From: Methyloprofundus sp.
Lineage (GTDB): Bacteria; Pseudomonadota; Gammaproteobacteria; Methylococcales; Methylomonadaceae
Direction: 5' to 3'
Assembly: GCA_013138555.1 (NCBI GenBank)
Contig: WTCN01000107.1
Span: forward strand, 1-6,060
DNA length: 6,060 bases
Position 1 is the first letter of the stretch. Every line of letters begins with the position of its first letter. Below, piece after piece: positions 4,833 through 6,060 of this stretch. The notes under the pieces were generated by a model. The model saw only the letters and a program-made list of their open reading frames with translations. It was not told where the DNA came from and did not search any database. The translations under genes and the position numbers were made by a program.

Positions 4833-5873
4833 TTATTCATATCCATTAGGGTTTTGGCTTTGCCAGCGCCAGGTATCTGCAACCATATCATCTAGTTTTT
4901 TTTCTGTTTGCCAGCTTAACTCGCGCAAGGCCAGGCTGGGATCAGCATAGTTTTCTGCAATATCGCCCGTACGGCGATCAACAATTTCATAAGGAATTGT
5001 TTGTCCAGTGATGCGTTCAAAGGCTGCAATAATTTCCAGCACACTATAGCCTTTTCCAGCACCCAGATTATATGCCTTACACCCTGAAATACTACCCAGT
5101 GAGTCAAGCGCACGCAAATGACCTTTTACTAGGTCTACGACATGAATATAATCTCGCACACCTGTGCCATCAATAGTAGGATAGTCGCCGCCAAACACGG
5201 ACAGTTGTTCCAGTTTGCCAACGGCAACCTGCGAAACATAAGGAATCAGATTATTAGGGATGCCATTAGGGTCTTCGCCTATCAAGCCACTTATATGTGC
5301 ACCTATTGGGTTAAAATAGCGTAATAAAATAATTTCCCAGGGGTTGCTGGCATTAGAGAGAGTATCAGCCTGTGCCAGATCCTTTAGGATCTCCTCAATC
5401 ATCGCTTTCGACTTTCCATAAGGATTAGTCGCACCATATACTGGCAGATCTTCGCTGTATTTTACCGTATCGGGCTCACCATAAACTGTCGCAGAGGAGC
5501 TAAAAATGATTTTTTTAACGCCAAACTCTTCCATGACCTCTGTTAACACGAGTGTGCCATACACATTATTCTGATAATACCTTATTGGTTGCAGACAAGA
5601 TTCACCCACTGCTTTTAAGCCGGCAAAGTGCATTACGGCATAAATATCATGCGTGGTAAAAATATCGCTTAATGCCTGTTTATCACGAATATCTGCCTGA
5701 ATAAATGTAAGTGACTTAGCGGTGATTTTTTCAACCCGTGTTAATGACTCAGATTTACTATTGGATAAATTATCAATGACGATGACATCATAATTTTCCT
5801 GTAATAATTCAACACAGGCATGGCTACCAATATAACCAGCCCCGCCTGTTACTAAAATTTTTTGACCACTCAT
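4833..5873 (-). CDS. galE: UDP-glucose 4-epimerase
   Basis: This 346-residue extended short-chain dehydrogenase/reductase interconverts UDP-glucose and UDP-galactose using tightly bound NAD. The NAD-binding GGAGYIGSH is at 10-18, SSSATVYG at 125-132 supplies the catalytic serine/threonine region, and the YxxxK pair is Tyr152/Lys156 in NPYGKSK. RYFNPIGAH at 185-193, GTGVRDYIHV at 236-245 and YNLGAGKGYSVLE at 268-280 are characteristic GalE blocks. Length is close to the usual 335-345. The product probably feeds lipopolysaccharide or exopolysaccharide synthesis in the cytoplasm. The ATG at 5873 has AGGA (5887-5884) 10 nt upstream, a good ribosome binding site. Related 4-epimerases acting on N-acetylated sugars are possible, but these motifs fit GalE best. 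The CYTH gene follows 5 bp downstream. Confidence 0.93.
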   Translation of the reverse strand: MSGQKILVTGGAGYIGSHACVELLQENYDVIVIDNLSNSKSESLTRVEKITAKSLTFIQADIRDKQALSDIFTTHDIYAVMHFAGLKAVGESCLQPIRYYQNNVYGTLVLTEVMEEFGVKKIIFSSSATVYGEPDTVKYSEDLPVYGATNPYGKSKAMIEEILKDLAQADTLSNASNPWEIILLRYFNPIGAHISGLIGEDPNGIPNNLIPYVSQVAVGKLEQLSVFGGDYPTIDGTGVRDYIHVVDLVKGHLRALDSLGSISGCKAYNLGAGKGYSVLEIIAAFERITGQTIPYEIVDRRTGDIAENYADPSLALRELSWQTEKKLDDMVADTWRWQSQNPNGYE

Positions 5874-5900
5874 TATTAATTATTCCTGGATTTTTTTGTG

Positions 5901-5928
5901 TTACTAGATTGAATTGATGCCATATCAA
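5901..5928 (-). promoter_or_regulatory. Weak candidate sigma-70 promoter for galE
   Basis: On the minus strand TTGATA (5928-5923) is five of six to the -35 consensus and is followed after 16 bp by TAGTAA (5906-5901), a poor -10 match. The position, about 30-55 bp before the galE ATG, is reasonable. The surrounding DNA is AT-rich, so other choices exist. Confidence 0.22.
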
Positions 5929-5946
5929 AAAAAGATGTAGAAATTA

Positions 5947-6000
5947 TTAATCTGAAAATCTATAAATAACGACACAGAGACACTTAGAAATCAGATTTAA
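5947..6000. repeat. Imperfect inverted repeat upstream of galE
   Basis: TTAATCTGA at 5947-5955 and TCAGATTTAA at 5991-6000 are inverted copies with one extra base, enclosing a short CACAGAGACAC stretch that resembles part of the ACCACAGAG repeat at 980-1032. It may be a degenerate repeat element or simply AT-rich chance pairing. Confidence 0.25.
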
Positions 6001-6017
6001 TAAAACCCGATAGTTGT

Positions 6018-6060
6018 GTAGCCCGTATGGAGCTTGCGGAATACGGGAAAGTGAGTGCGC
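6018..6060. repeat. REP-like repeat GTAGCCCGTATGGAGC, cut by the window edge
   Basis: GTAGCCCGTATGGAGC at 6018-6033 runs on to GAATACGGG at 6047, the same layout as the two units at 1125-1205. CCCGTAT (6022-6028) and ATACGGG (6041-6047) form a perfect 7-bp stem around 12 nt. A partner unit in inverse orientation may lie just beyond the right edge, as it does in the other copy. Confidence 0.7.

Noticed and set aside
4916..5324. Small open frames within galE (4916-5113 minus, 5142-5324 plus)
   Set aside because: Both lie wholly inside the conserved GalE coding sequence in other frames.

Overview
The window looks like ordinary chromosome from a moderately AT-rich gammaproteobacterium. All eight genes supported here lie on the minus strand, so transcription runs from right to left. 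The gene set (class II fumarase, YqhA-family membrane protein, Gph, GalE, CYTH triphosphatase) is gammaproteobacterial. The intergenic repeats beginning GTAGCCCGTATG and GTAGAG-GGACT resemble those I recall from methanotrophs of the order Methylococcales. That placement is inference from memory, not a search result.

Layout from right to left, in the direction of transcription. At 5874-6060 is the galE upstream region, with a REP-like repeat cut by the window edge. At 4360-5873 is a tight galE plus CYTH triphosphatase pair, 5 bp apart. At 4260-4359 is a short gap with two perfect palindromes. At 3573-4259 is a gene for an exported protein with tetratricopeptide-like helices. At 3450-3572 is a gap with one more REP-like repeat. 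At 1307-3449 is a likely yqhA - glutaredoxin-like - fumC operon; its first two genes overlap by 8 nt and the third follows after 36 bp. At 808-1306 is a 499-bp non-coding region filled with three unrelated inverted-repeat families. At 136-807 is gph (phosphoglycolate phosphatase), probably starting at TTG. At 1-18 are the first six codons of a further gene, tentatively trpE, because gph-trpE adjacency is common in gammaproteobacteria and the peptide MTPEQF fits.

The genes are housekeeping: TCA-cycle fumarate hydration, UDP-sugar interconversion for envelope polysaccharides, 2-phosphoglycolate salvage, thiol redox chemistry and triphosphate hydrolysis. I see no defence system, CRISPR array, prophage, transposase, rRNA or tRNA gene. 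The most unusual part is the density of small structured repeats, above all in the fumC-gph gap. No previously undescribed system can be supported from this sequence.
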